From Parascedosporium putredinis (Eukaryota; Ascomycota; Sordariomycetes; Microascales; Microascaceae), in contig CASHTG010000006.1 in NCBI GenBank assembly GCA_949357655.1, positions 372,001 to 436,000 on the forward strand: a stretch of 64,000 nucleotides of DNA, in the 5' to 3' direction. Positions 36,917 through 50,118 of the stretch are shown here, piece by piece (position 1 is the stretch's first letter; each line of letters starts with the position of its first letter). Position numbers and translations under genes: made by a program. Below the pieces are notes generated by a model. The model was not told the DNA's origin. It searched no databases and saw only the letters and a list, made by a program, of their open reading frames with translations.

Positions 36917-39900
36917 TTTGGTGGTTGTATGGGTTGTATTGCTGTGGCTCTTCTGTTGGATCTTGCGACCCTCGACCAGGGTATCAAACAATATCTAGGC
37001 GAGTCTCCTAGACCGAAAACGTGATAGGCGTTGCTGAGTGCACTGATGTCGTCTTCCTAACCATTCGCCTCAGGCTTCGAGTGTTGTCGAAGAAATAGTA
37101 AAAGGGAGATGTGTGTTCAATACGGGCAGCGCCCTTGGCTTATATTGCCGGTCGGCTATTACACAATAAGGGGAAACGGCGTTGCGGTTGCCGGGTAATG
37201 TTATGTTCTTCTCGGCCGTCGTCCTAGCTTGAGTCTCGTGCGCCGAAAGACAGGGAAACCGGGAACGTCCCGAGTAGCAGTTGAACGCGAGGAATTGGTG
37301 GCAAAAGAGGCAACGCAAGAAGCCTGTAGAGGGTGCGTACGGACAGGTCTTCTATTAATTTTCTCCCTTGATCTTTTTGTTTTATTGTGATAACGACCGA
37401 GATGACTGATGAAAGAATGAGCGCATGTATGAGACAGGGCTTGAGGATGGAAGAAGTGAAAGTGAAACAAATGGGGAACCAAAGAAGCGTCCCAGGCCCG
37501 GATGAGACAATGATTGGGAAAGAACAAGCGGAAGTATAAAAGGGACGAGGATAATACAGAGAGATTGTCTAGAGAGAGAGAGAGAAAAAAGCAAATGGTA
37601 GGGATAGGACAGGGCACGCATGGGTCGAGAGGGACGGAGGATAAAATAAGGTGCAAAGTGCCAAGACGGGAGTTGATGGGGCTTCGATCGAGAGGGACCA
37701 AGGTTTTGGGCGATCCAGGTACGCCCGATGGCCAAAGCAGGGAGGGGGGAGAGGGGGAGCGTATTATTACAATTATGAGAGAGGACAGACAGCAAGAGCA
37801 AAAGAAGATCTTCTCTCGAGTGTGGGACACGGGCAAAGACAAGGGAGCCAGGGTAGATGGGAAGTGGAGCTTTGAGGAGGTGGCAGAGGGCGGCAAACGA
37901 AGAGATGGGGCTTACCTGGCAGAAACAGGACGAGACGTTTGGGAAAGGAGAAGCTCGGGCCGGGAAGCAGTGTGCGTCAAAGCTAGATTGAGATTGGGAT
38001 TGAGGTGGTCTAAAGGTGGCCCAAAAGCCGGTTGGTGCTTCGCCGATCACTCGTGGAGATCGATCGAGGACAGCGCAAGAGGACCAGAGGTATTTCGAAT
38101 ATTAGTAGAAGAGCAGAGGGGAGGTTGCTCAGCGTCGATCACGGCGGTTGGCGGGAGATGAAAGGGCCCTTTGAATATGCCTTTCCTCGCTCTTCCTCGA
38201 CACGGACGAATATTAGAGCTTCTTTGAGTTTTTGGAGACGCTCTCTCCACTGTAGTTGTTCTGGGCCTCGCGTTATTCTTTTGTTTCTTCTCCCGTCTTC
38301 TTTGTTGGCGACGACGATTGGGACGAGGCTCGTGTAAGCCACCGTGTGTGGCAGGTGGACAGGGGCGGGTGGACAAACAGGTTATATTACGTGCAGGAGA
38401 AGGCGGCACGCATAGCTCTCGATGCAGAGGTTGATTCAATGAGCCAGAGATGATCAGGCCTTGACACGCAGTGACGGGACGGGCTTGGTAGACAGAGAGC
38501 AGCGTGGATACTAATATCGAAGGCAACGTGGAGGGAGAGGGAGGTGGGGAGGGAAAACGGGCTGATAAATGAATTCAAAGTACAGAGGTACTGGGATTGG
38601 GGATGAACAACAACCAGACAACCGGACAGTGATTAAGTGGCAATATTAACGACCCAGGAAACCAACGCTTTGCTTGACTTGTTTCCCCAATTCAAGTCTT
38701 GCACTCTCTCCCCATTGGGACCGGGGAGGGGTTTTGATCAGCGGACCGATAGTTATGTACCTGTTGAGGGCGAATGAGGAAAAGTAGTGGCTGGCTGTCG
38801 AGGATGAGATACTTAATACTCGAACGCACTTGGTCCTGGGGTGGAAACAACGAAAAGCGGCCGACAGTGGTGCGACGGCTTTGCCATCTATGGCATCTAT
38901 GGAGAGGGTCGTTTTCTCATCTGGTGTCGAATTGAACGATGAATCCCTGTCGTTCGCTCGATAAGGTCGCAACGATGAGACAATTGCTAATAATACTCTG
39001 CTGTACATGCTGATCGTCGTTGCCGCCGTAGCACGCCTCGAGAATGGGTCTATTCCAGGTACCTGAGCAAATTCCACCACCCTCCTCTGAACATCACCAC
39101 CGTCCTTGTCCCCATGTGCTGCGTTCCTCTGCGATGCAGGTACTTTGCAATGATGGGGAATCCGACCGGGAGTCATAGTCACTACCTCCCCCACATGATG
39201 AAAAGAAAAAGGAGGAAAAAGAAGAGTCAAGATAGGAGCGCACGATTGGCCCTGCGAAAGACACCAGGAGAAAAAAGGAGGGGCCTGGTGTGCTTGAAAA
39301 TCCTCTCAACAAACCAGCTCGTCGGCATCGGCATATTGCCTGAAAACTCTAGCTTGCGCCGATGGCAGGCGTCGGCCTACTCTATCGGTGGGGGAGGAGA
39401 TATAGGGAGAAGAAAAAAGAAGAAGGGGGGTAGCCGCGAATGTGATGGAGATGCACCGAAAGGGGACTAGTAGGGCAAGTCGCAACGAACGAACAAAGGC
39501 AACCCCACACGAGATCGTTTTTCCGTTCCTTCAACTGGAGGAGGAAAGACGCCTGGATCTTGTGTGCTCCATCCTGAGATGGGCTCCTTGGTGTGAGCAT
39601 CGGAGCACCTTGGCCACTCGTCAACCACCGGCTGACACTTGCGGTGACGGCCGCACCAACGCTTCAACGGGGCGCCGACCGAGCAGGACGGCGACTGCAG
39701 GTCCAATCGCTGCTGATGGGTACACACCCACATCCGTCGCCGGACTAAGCCTCCGGGCCACAGCGTACGCTTTGTTCCCCTTTGAACTTTGACAATCAGT
39801 GATCGAGGTCGGCATGAGAATTGCGAGAAAAAGACAGAGAGAGAATGGAAGGGACAAAAAGAACTACCACAAGAAGCGCAAGAGTCAATTGATTGCCCAC

Positions 39901-42835
39901 CCGCTCGACCTCACCATCGTTCCTTCTTCGTCTTTCACTCACACCTCCGTTCAGAGGGGGCTGAAGGGAAGGTACAACTCGCTTGACTTCTTTCCTCGCA
40001 ACGCACCTCGAATCACCGTCGCAGACACGCCCTTTTTTCATGTAAGGCCGCTTCTCCTTTTGACACGGCATGCAAGACGAGTGCAGCGCACCCTCATGCA
40101 CCAGTTCAACGCCAAGTTCAGCTAGATCTCCGAGTCCATTCCCATGATCTACTTGAAAATTGGCCATCGTGCTAGAGAAGAAAAAAACTGAAGTGGATGC
40201 ATTAGCCCGCTCCAGGAAAAAACGCGAGTAAGCAAGCTAAGGATGCAATGTTTCTCCTCCCCTCATCTTGTTCCCCCATCCCCACCATCTCCCACCATCT
40301 CCCACCCCCAAATCGAGTTCTCCCCACATCCCCATCGGCTTAATGGACACTTGCGCCGATAATTCAATCCTTCTGAGAAACCATCCACCGTCAAGTTTGA
40401 CTCGCCATGCATACGATGGTTGGCGGGAAAGGGTTGCGAAAAGTGACTCGATATGTCACCTCTTGATCACTCTCGGTTCCTCTCTCTCTCCAGGTCCAGG
40501 TCTCCTCTCTCCCAAGCAAAGGGATACCTTTCTATCACCGGCTGACCTCGTTTTGGGTGTGTTGAGCAATTAGTGCTGGCTTCCGAGATTAACCTCGCAC
40601 CACGCACCACACCACTTTGCCCAAAGATGTGCCCAGAGGATACCATGCTCAACATCGCCAGGCTGTCTCTCAGCCAACCTGCTCCAAGTCCCCGAATGCT
40701 CATGTTCGTTCTCAGCATCGACCTCTACATTCAAACGCCTTAGAATTTGATATCACCCACTGATCAGCTCGAGATGGCAACAGCCCTTCATCGATGTACA
40801 TCTACATGAAAAGTAGTAATGGTCGACAGTCGAAACAGACGCAGACTGTCGTCTCCACTCGACCTGAAAATAGAAACCCCTCCAAGCTGTCAACCAACGC
40901 TGGCCCCTCTCTCGAATGATCGCCACACGCCACCCAATAGCGCTTCTCCCAACAAAACATAGTTGACCAGTTGCCAGTACATACCCCCACCTCTTTTGAG
41001 CAAGAATCCATCCAGAAAAGCTTCATCCAACTCTATCCACTCTTTTCTCTCGCTAGCATCCCCTGGGTCCCACTCGATCTCTATCGACTCTCAATTGTGA
41101 AGCGACCCCTGGATCGCATGGTGGCGCGCCCGTTCCAAACTCAAATCCTCAGACCCAACCGACCGCCGCGGTTCAAATCGATGGGCCCCTCCCCTTTTTT
41201 TCTTTTCAGCCGGTTCCTGTGGGAGACGGCCCAGTATCAATTCCCGTGGATTCGAGTTTGAGGCGTAATTGACGTATCCAATCTGGCGGGACTCGTAGGA
41301 AACATCAATGCCCTGCAAGCGAAGAGTGAAAACTGAAGCCGAGGAAATGGATCTTGACGCCGACCTACCACTATTTCAATGTAATATTCTAAAGCCGCTT
41401 CCCTTCCAGCCATGCGGCCATTCACCCTAAACCCCGCCCACCGTGTCACCACTCCGTACACTACACACTTTTGGATTCGTCTCCCCATCTCATTGATGAA
41501 AAGAGCAAATTGTACACGAGGCCAAGGTGTTCAGGCCCCATCTGCCAAACTAGCCCTGAGGCCCGACAAGCTTCACTTTTTTCTTTACGAGCTGCCCGTG
41601 CTCGCAAATACAAGTATTATGGGGTCCCCTCCTCGCATGGATCAATTCGCAGCTTCATCAATACTGTCTGTCCATCCGTCGCGATCGGGGCCAAGCCCGC
41701 CCCTTCTAACACCGGCCCCCGCCAAACGCCGCCGATGAGGCTGCACAGCCTCTGGAGTGGGGTTCGCCTGTCCATGTGTCCATCCCCCCTTTCTATCCCA
41801 CACCAGTGTTTGAGACTCTTCAACAGTGCTAAGCTGGCCTTGCCCTTTTGGCGTCAAGGAGGGAACAAATCCGTCAGCGCATTGTTATCCTGCCGCTTGA
41901 CTGGATCCAGGGACTACATGTACGCGTATTAAGCACTGCCCAGTTTCATCCCAACAACCTTCCTTGGTTTAATAGGCCATTGGCCGCCTTTTCTTGCCGT
42001 GCCCGTTCCAAGATTTTTTTTTTTTTTTTAAACAAAGGGTTGTACGCGTCCATGATCCACTCTCCGAACCGCTCTTTGCGTTGATTCATCCATTGTCACT
42101 ACGAGCACCTGTAGATCAGTTTGGATCTCCGTGAATGCCATGATGCCTTTGTATTGTTGAATCTCATCTGTATTTGCTCTCTTGGGACATCAGAGAACCG
42201 GGGAGGGACTCTTCAATGCTTCGTTATTCAAGTGACACGCGAAAAGCCTGCCTCAATCATATGTCCACGACGCAGCTCAAGTCCTCACCTCCCCTTTTCC
42301 GTACCCGCCCAACAGTATGCTCTCCCCTTGTCTGTGAGACCGGCATATCATATCTAGGCCCTCTCCGCCTTTGTTCCTAGCCTGCCTTCTCGACTTCAAG
42401 CCTCCGAGCCAAAATCGATGCAAAGTGGGGAGATTAGAAGAGGTGGCCATCGGCCAGAAGAGCGGAAGGGGAAAAGAAAAAGAATAACAAAGAGTAGCCG
42501 AGGATGAGTGGGTAAAAAGCAAAAGTAACAACAAAATCAAACCCGGCGAGTCCCTTGTGCCTTGGTCCGTCTTAATCATGCGCTCTATAACCATATTTCG
42601 TGTGACCCTGTTGATGCAAGCTGTGCAGAACCTCCTCGCCAACCTTCCTACTACTCCGTCTCCTAGTGGCCGTGCAATAAAACAGGAATCGTATCTATCA
42701 ATCTCGTAAAAGCAGCCATGCTGTACACAAATTCTCCATTCTTGCCCTCCCATTTCACGCTTCGCAAAGCAGCAGGGAACCTCGTCACAATTTCGCATCT
42801 GATGATAGACGCAACTGGATCCTTATATCCCGGAC
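36917..42835. other. 5.9-kb stretch without a supportable gene
   Basis: It lies upstream of the BAR gene and downstream of the F-box gene. The longest open frame is 194 codons on the minus strand (38646..39230), but it has no recognisable motif and is probably chance. Simple-sequence patches occur (37560-37600, 40277-40305, a T-run at 42016). BAR promoter elements should lie near 37.0-37.4 kb. A broken or non-coding gene could be hidden here. Confidence 0.4.
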
Positions 42836-44983
42836 TTATAGCCCAGACTCGGGTGTGCCTTGGGGACTTGGCGCTTGGCCGATGATGGGGAGCATATGCC
42901 CAGGCGGGGCGACCGGCGCTGGAGGAGGCGGGGAGGCGCGGCGGTCGCGTTGTTAATGTCTAATTCGGTTCCGTCAAAGCCTCCCATCACATCGCCATCT
43001 GCATCCTCCACCGCCTCAGCGTCTGCGGCGGCGACCCATGGGACGACACCATTGGCATGGTTAGCAACGGAGGGGTAGGGGTGCTGATGTCGTCGAGTCG
43101 ACTCCCGGAGATTCTCGTACTCCGATGCCGTATTGAGGTAGTCTCGCAACTTATGCACGCAGTTGCCCGAGAACACGCAGAATACCTGTCTTTGATGCTC
43201 TGTAAACTCGCGCGGCGCTTCTCGCCCATACTGCTGGAACTCTTCCCTCAAGAACGCCGCGACTCCAGTCAAACTCAGGTGCGTTAGCCGCGGGCACGCA
43301 TTTAGAAGACGGATAATGCTCTGTAGTCCATTGTTAGTAAACTCGTCTTCGCTGTATCGTCGCCAACGTTATTCGCGTGGGTTCCTTACCTTCAACGTCA
43401 GGTTCAAGCAGTAGCTAAGATGGACCCGCTCCAAGCTGGACACGTAGTAGTCGGGACCGAGACCGCCGTTGCGCGACCGCGAGTGTTGGCGACGCGCCAG
43501 CGCAATTACCGACTCATCCGTAATATTGCTGCATTTGACCAGTCCGATACGCTTAAGCTTCGGGAGGGTTGCGAGTCGCGTGACCGAGTCGTCTGTTAGG
43601 TTTGTGCAACACCCGAGATCAATGTACCGAATGCGATTGCAGCACTGTACGAGATGCTTGACGGCATCGTCCGTGATCTGCCCGCAATGTCCAAGGTGAA
43701 TGTAATGCAGATTCTTGCCGAGCTTGGAGATGGCGTACACAGATGCGTCAGTGATGTTGCGGCACTTGGCCAGCACAACATTGCGAAGTTTAGGGGCCAC
43801 TTCCATGATCTTTTGTACCGCAGCATCCGTGATGCGCGCACAGGCTGTGAGGTCGAGAATGCGCAGGTTTTCAAAAGTCCGGTTCGAAGGAAGCGAGAGG
43901 AATGCGCTGTCGCTGATCAGTTCGCAGTTGGCGAGGCGAAGCTCTCGAAGAGCCCGCCCTTGTAAGAAGAGCGATGTGATGGGTTCGTTGGTGATGTTGA
44001 GACACTCGTGGAGATCGATTTCGAGGATATTGGGGCAGTGGTCAGCGAATGCCTGGATCGCGTCGTCGCGTAGTTGGTGACATCCGTTCAATTTAAGCTA
44101 ATGCAAATCAGTATCCTGTAGAATAGGGCCTCCTTACTACAAAGAGTGAAGAGGAAAGGAAAGAAAAGAAAAGAAGAAAGGAACGGGAAAAGGCATACCC
44201 GCTTGATATAGCGACAGCTTTGCGCGAGCTCAATCATGCTTTCATTTGACACTCTTTGGCAACCGGAGATATTGAGTCCCTGTAGACGTTTGCAATGCCT
44301 AGCGACTGCCAATATCGTCTGCTCCGTAATTTGCGAAAGACCTGTGATGTCAAGGGCGTGGAGGGAGGTATTGTTTTCGACGAGGGCCATGACGCCCGTG
44401 TCGTGAAGTTGGTGACAGTTGGTCAGCGTAAGCCGCTCAACTCGGTTGCAAATGCCTAGGGGCATAACACTGCCATCGTTTAAACTTTCGGAAAGTGCGG
44501 CTAGATTCAGGCGCTTGATGAACGAATGGTATAAAAGTAAGGGTTTGGGTATGCGTCGCTCTGCATCGCCTGGCAAATGATTTTGAACTTGGGCCACGAC
44601 GAGCACAGGGGTCGATGCCAAAGCAAATCAACGGCATTGCGAGCCCACCTCTTACAAGTGAGCATACACTGGAGGACCTCACTAGGCTTCTCGAGCTTAG
44701 CAAATATGCCGATGAGGATCTCATTTGGTAGGTGGTGGATCGGGGGCTGAGCGACATCGTCATCTGGGGACGCATCGCGAACGTTCATCCCCTGTATATT
44801 AGGAACACTTAGAGAGGTCTCGGAGTCATTATTAACCATGAAGAAGTCGGATTCTTCGTTGTCGGCCGCGAGCGGCGAGGAGATTGTGGACGAGGAGTTG
44901 GAGGTTTGATCGGTGGCGTCGGCGCCCGAGTTCGAGTTCGAAGTCGCCGCCATGACGTCTAAAGAGGGCGCTGCAGGTCTCAT
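42836..44983 (-). CDS. grrA: SCF ubiquitin ligase F-box/LRR subunit, GRR1 type (two frame breaks)
   Basis: Exons (transcript order): 44199..44983, 43390..44097, 42836..43320. The F-box lies at residues ~81-125 (IHHLPNEILIGIFAKLEKP..LTCKRWARNAVDLLW) and recruits Skp1. About a dozen cysteine-containing leucine-rich repeats follow (VERLTLTNCHQLHDTGVMAL, LQGLNISGCQRVSNESMIEL, LRILDLTACARITDAAVQKI, IRYIDLGCCTNLTDDSVTRL), which bind phosphorylated substrates. A conserved tail begins SIIRLLNACPRLTHLSLTGV. Breaks at 44533-44536 (A-run) and 42930-42933 (G-run) are one-base; the second restores a Pro-rich end PIIGQAPSPQGTPESGL. The corrected length is 659 aa. Start codons at 44983 and 44953 are both possible. 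Family roles include glucose signalling, cell-cycle control and, in Aspergillus, ascospore formation. Confidence 0.93.
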
Positions 44984-47900
44984 TATGAGGGCGTTCGCGA
45001 CATTAGGGTATTATATTGCGTGGGGATGTCGTTGCGTAGACCGTGTCGTCGCTCAGTCGGTATTCCGAAAGATGCAAATTGGGTTGGCAGCCTTGGAGGG
45101 GCCTCGTGGTTGGGCAGATGGCGCGAGATACTCGACGGTGAGCCGCTTTAGGGTGGCGGGTGGGGAGCCAGGTGCGGTCGCTAAGAGCACAGGACTGTGA
45201 CCAGACAGCCTGTTAGAGAGGGGAAAAAGGAATAACAACACGCTTCTGAGTGTGATTATATTTCGATGAAGTAGGATGTGTGAAGCGAGGATATCAAGGG
45301 CAGCGATTAAGGTGTGGTTGCTGGGGTTTGGCAGTGCGGCGACAGGACGAAACTTGCCCAACTTGAGCGTAATGCAAAGAACCACAACAAGGACAAGGCG
45401 CCGACCCTGGACGGGACAGTGGGAAGGAGCACTGGGGTGATGAAAACTTACTGAATCACTGCTGGTGAATCATGCGCAGGACAGTATATTGATCCTCCTA
45501 CGCACGGTCAGGTGCGCAGCGGCGCGGGGCGAAATCGCAGACCAATGCACGAGGAATGCACTGGAAGAACGGGCACAGGCGACCTTTTACGCGTCGCCTC
45601 GACTCGCCTCGTTTCGAGGGCTGCGGACCACCGATGAAGGCCGAAAAGAGTATCGAAATCCCGAGTTTTCGGGGTTTGTGCCTGTTGCAGAGTCAGCTCA
45701 ATAAATTTTGCTTCATAGGCGTCGGGCGCTTTGCCACCTGAGCAAGGGTGAGATCTCAGCGGGGGTAATGGGGAAGCTCTTGATAGAGCGGATCTGGAGG
45801 GACAGGGCAGTGGCTGGGCTGGCCAAGGTCATCAAGACTATTTTCCAAGGAAACATGGTGTGGCTTCGTCGATAGGGAATGGGTGCGCTCTTCAGCTTGC
45901 GCTTACCTTGAACTGGTTTTTGACCTCTCTCAACAAAATTCAAACGAGTCCAAAGTTCTCTCTGGAGGGGAAGCGAAGACGTTGGATAGAGCCCTGGAGG
46001 TGACAGCTTTTTGCATTGATTAAATGCTGGCTGAGAGATCAAGAGAATCGTTCTAGGTTGATGTGATGGAGAGAGGGAGGTGGGAATGGAGGGAGGGGAG
46101 GGGTATGTGGTACTTAAACCCAAAGGGTTAATTCCTGGGCGGCTTAAGGTATGCGGTACATGACCCCACTGTTACCATCGAGTCAGCTTTCCCTTCACAA
46201 TTCAAGAATGTGATAGCAAAGCGGTGGTAATATCAAGGAAGGAGCTGCCAATGTCCAGCGCACTACTATTATTCGCCCAGGCTACGGCCATGGGCGAAAA
46301 GCTGATGCTCGCTTCCTGCCTTAGAACCCAAGCTCCCCGCCGTTCCCTAGGATGTGCGAATCCCGTGATAACATCCCACTGTCATTGCCTACGCTGCCGT
46401 CCGTCCTGGCCGTGCGCTGTCTGGCTTCAACCTCACGACCCATGGTCACCCGCGCCGTTGTCACAGATGAGGAACTAGCGTGGCGCCGCCTGCAAGCCCT
46501 ATCGCCCCAATGGCTCCTCACAACTCCCTCTTCCTTTTTCCCCTCTGACTGCGGCCAAGGACGGAATAAACGGTCTTGCTAATATTATTAAGTATACCCA
46601 AAAGGGAGATAAAGAATGGAGATAAAGAATGGAGTAGAAATTGCCCAAGGGAAACAGAGAGAAACTAAAAACATCCGAGTGGCCAACGCGCAGGCCACCA
46701 ACTTAATGCCCCAACCGTCGGTTGTTTTTAGTAACGCGAAGTTGCATCCTGAGTGAATGCATCCTACCTCGCAAACGAGAATGCAGATGACACAGCCGCA
46801 CCATGGTGGGAAGACAAGATGGTCATGGAGGGCGAGCTGATGATAGGACCTTTTGGAGACAGCGTGATGTGGTTTGCTCGGCCGGCTCTTCCTTCACAGC
46901 GGATATGTATTTACACAAGTTATTTTAAGCACACTCAGACAAAAGGCGCACAACAACACCGTGCTGGTACATCCACACGAGCACGTGGCGACAGCCTGGT
47001 TCGTTGACCCTTTTACCTCGACTTCGAGTGACAGTTGTGAATCCCCGCTCCAGTTCAGGCAATGTTGATAGTTCTTGAACTAGGTGGTGGTGAGATCTCC
47101 CAACTAGACGTGAAACTTCCCGGCTCCAGCGTCGTCTGAGTCACTGCGTGTGTGCTGGGGCAAGGAGCTGCATTAGACAAGGACGGAGCCGATGTGATGG
47201 TGACGACTTGCGTCCTTCTAGGCGCTTAAGGATAGGGCTGTTGGGCCAGTCATAGAGTGAGAAGCCTGCACCCCGCTGGGGACCGGGAAATGGCGTCACA
47301 CCCTCCAGCCGACTTGGTCGTGAACCAACAGGCATGTGCTGCAGGTAGGCGGTCCGTCGCAGATTTCCCTCACGCAAATAAGAGTTGCCACAATCAAAGC
47401 TAGCGAGTGTCTCTATCGAAGAGCCCCAGTTGATTATCAATGCCATGCCATTCGAAGTTTCCCCTTTGTAGCTATTACTGGATGGATCTGGATCCATCCA
47501 TTAGAGATGCCTACTGAGATCAATCAGGGATGACCAACAAGGCGATGCTTATAAGCTCGGAAAGAAGCTGAGTAATGCACTTTCGTCCACACAGACCGTC
47601 GGGCTGGGCAGACGAACATGCGCACGTGATCGCCACGACGGATTCGACTGCCAGGCACCTGGGGAAGCTGGGGGAGAACTTTTGAGTGGTGGGGCGTCTG
47701 GAACTGGCCCTGAATTCTCATGGGTCAGTTCTGACGTCGTTGGAAAACTCCTGCAACCTCTACATCAGGCCATTTGAAAGCTCTCCACGGTTCTGCCAGC
47801 TCTCCCATCAATCTCGAGCCCAGGCCCTACCATTAGCGTTCAAGGCAATTCCATCTCTGGAAAACTTTCCCTTTATCATACAGAATTTGGACTTCACAAT

Positions 47901-48046
47901 TCGCAAGGCCACCATCAGACGATCGAATTAGCTGGTTCCTTGTCAAGCGCATCTTCCGCTCGTTGATTATGACCTTCTACCTTCTTTAATCGCGTAATTC
48001 CGTTCACCACGACATCCCAATCCTCGACGGATCAATTATTCTCCTC
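44984..48046. other. 3-kb stretch between divergent genes
   Basis: It holds the promoters of the GRR1-type gene and of the AIM18-family gene. I see no supportable gene. A 14-bp direct repeat (GGAGATAAAGAAT) lies at about 46605-46632. Confidence 0.4.
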
Positions 48047-49192
48047 ATGTCTACTCGAGCGCTTCTCCGACCCCTCGCGCGGGGCATCCCCGGCTCGCCG
48101 GCAGCTAGACTCGCTGGCCGCCGGACCTTTGCCCTCAGCGCCCCCACCCGCCGTGCCACCGATAATCTCAACATCAAGAAGCTGTCCGATCAGCGAAGCA
48201 GCTATGAGCGGGACCGCATGGCCTTCCTCGCCGCCGGTGCACTCGCTGGCGTCGTTGGCATCATTTACACCTCACTGAAGCTCAAAGATGCCCTAGCCAA
48301 GGAACGCGGGGACAAGACCACCAAGATGGACACCGGCAAGGTGCCCACCGAAACCTTCACCGTTGACGGCGGAACCAAGCGCAAGGTCGTCGTACACGAC
48401 GCCGACGGAAACGAGATTGTCCCCACGGGGAACTCCACCGTCCCGACCTTTCCTCGAACCATCGACCTGTCCCAACTCTCCGGCTCGCCAGACGCGCCCC
48501 GACTCCCCGCCACTACCCGCGATGACATCAACACGGAGTATACCCTCGTCGGCCTTGGTCTGCGGAGCGTCACCTTTCTCGGCATACAGGTCTATGTCGT
48601 GGGCTTTTACGTCGCGACTGCCGATATTGCCACGCTGCAAAATTACCTGGTGAAGAGGGTGAACAAGCTTGCTACGACGCTCGTGTCTGGCGAGAAGGAC
48701 GAACTCCGCGCTGCGCTATTGAACCCAACCGAGGGTGAAGAAACGTGGGACACTCTGCTCCGACAGTCGGGCGTTCGAACGGTTTTGCGAATTGCGCCGG
48801 TTCGTGACACTGACTTCCCCCACCTCCGAGACGGTTTTATCAGGGCTATTGCCGCGCGGTCGCAATCCAACCCTGCATACAACGACGACGCTTTTGGTGA
48901 AGCGATCCGCTCATTTAAGAGCCTTCTCCAGCGCGGCAAGGTTCCCAAGGACCGTGAGCTCTTGCTCTGCCGCGATGCCCCGGGCCGACTCATTGTCTTG
49001 TATGATGACAAGACCGGCACGGGTAGGGTAGAGATTGGCAGGGTGGTGGATGAGAGGCTGTCGAGGCTTCTCTGGCTCAACTATCTTGCAGGAAGCAAGG
49101 TTGCGTCGGAACCCGCCCGGCAGAGTATCATCGATGGGATCATGGAGTTTGTAGAGAGACCTGTCGGCACTGTTGCTGCGCAAGTCGTATAA
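48047..49192 (+). CDS. AIM18/AIM46-family mitochondrial protein (chalcone isomerase-like)
   Basis: A single uninterrupted 381-aa frame. Residues 1-40 are Arg-rich without acidic residues (MSTRALLRPLARGIPGSPAA), typical of a mitochondrial presequence. One membrane segment (MAFLAAGALAGVVGIIYTSL) follows at ~60-80. The chalcone isomerase-like fold begins near YTLVGLGLRSVTFLGIQVYV and runs through FIRAIAAR and FKSLLQRGKVPKDRELLL to VVDERLSRLLWLNYLAG. The yeast homologues Aim18 and Aim46 are inner-membrane/intermembrane-space proteins of uncertain function, and enzymatic activity has not been shown. This is one of the few genes here with no frame break. Confidence 0.92.
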   Translation: MSTRALLRPLARGIPGSPAARLAGRRTFALSAPTRRATDNLNIKKLSDQRSSYERDRMAFLAAGALAGVVGIIYTSLKLKDALAKERGDKTTKMDTGKVPTETFTVDGGTKRKVVVHDADGNEIVPTGNSTVPTFPRTIDLSQLSGSPDAPRLPATTRDDINTEYTLVGLGLRSVTFLGIQVYVVGFYVATADIATLQNYLVKRVNKLATTLVSGEKDELRAALLNPTEGEETWDTLLRQSGVRTVLRIAPVRDTDFPHLRDGFIRAIAARSQSNPAYNDDAFGEAIRSFKSLLQRGKVPKDRELLLCRDAPGRLIVLYDDKTGTGRVEIGRVVDERLSRLLWLNYLAGSKVASEPARQSIIDGIMEFVERPVGTVAAQVV

Positions 49193-49486
49193 AGTCACTT
49201 AGGAAGTAGTAGACGGGGCCCCATTGGAGTCGGGCGGCGAATTGTCTCACGGCAGTTCTGTATGACATCTCTTGTCGAGCTTTTGTGTATTATAATATCA
49301 TGTTCTTGTAGAGGATAGAGGATGGATAGGCCTCCTTGGCTGATAGATACAGGAGGGCTCCTCGCCACTCTTAATGAAACACAACGGCCATGACCTTCAC
49401 CCTCGATCTAAAGGTATTCCGAAAAGATAATCTAGCTATATAGGTAGTCAGGACGCAAGGGTCCCCATCTTCTTGAAGTCAAGGAC

Positions 49487-50118
49487 TTAAAGCTTCAAGG
49501 CATTCGCCTCACGGAGGAGCTTCTCGAGCTCGCCCCTCTTGAGGAGATCTTGGAGGTCAGAGTTGCCACCAATATGCTTCTGCTTGATGAAGCTGTTGGG
49601 GACGGTACGCTGACCGCTGACTGACTCGAGCGCGTCTTGGAGCTCGGCGCCATCGGCTGGGTACGGTCAGCTTCAGAGTCATGGCAGGGGTAAAATAGGT
49701 TGATGCAAGAGGGAGGACTTACGAAGCTTGTCAAGCTCGTGGACGGTGAACTCAGCACCTAGCTTCTCAAGAGTGCTCTTGGTCGCCTTGCAGTAAGGGC
49801 AGTACGACTTGGAGAAGACCACTGTTGTTATGCGATGACACGCACACGTTAGCATGGGCCTAGCTTCGTCGGATGAGGAATGACGGGTATTAGGACCCGC
49901 CCCGCATCAGGTAGGATGCACCGTAATCCCGGGAGCATGCAGAGCTGACGGAGGGGGTGAAGCGCACTGGGAGCCGGGGTCAAAGGTTGTAAGATTAAAA
50001 AATTCAACATACCAACATCGTTCTGGTTGATGAGGGATTGGACTTTGGTGGTAGCTTCGGCCATGTTTACTGGTGTTCTAGCACTGGACGAGAAGATGCG
50101 GCGAAAAATGGATGACAT
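49487..50118 (-). CDS. dithiol glutaredoxin (CPYC)
   Basis: Exons (transcript order): 50013..50118, 49723..49821, 49487..49656; 124 aa, no frame break. The active site CPYC is at residues 43-46 (VVFSKSYCPYCKATKSTLEK), with the glutathione-binding TVP loop in GQRTVPNSFIKQKHIGGNSD. Glutaredoxins reduce protein disulfides and glutathione mixed disulfides. The N-terminus MSSIFRRIFSSSARTPVN is Arg/Ser-rich and looks mitochondrial; a second in-frame ATG at codon 19 (MAEATTKVQS) would give a cytosolic form, as known for yeast Grx2. The first intron is unusually long for this window (191 nt). Confidence 0.95.

Noticed and set aside
38646..39230. 194-codon minus-strand open frame
   Set aside because: It has no recognisable motif, no family-like composition and no supporting splice or promoter signal; treated as chance.
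40270..40310. CCACCATCTC direct repeats as a CRISPR-like array
   Set aside because: Only two or three adjacent short units with no spacers, in a eukaryotic nuclear context.
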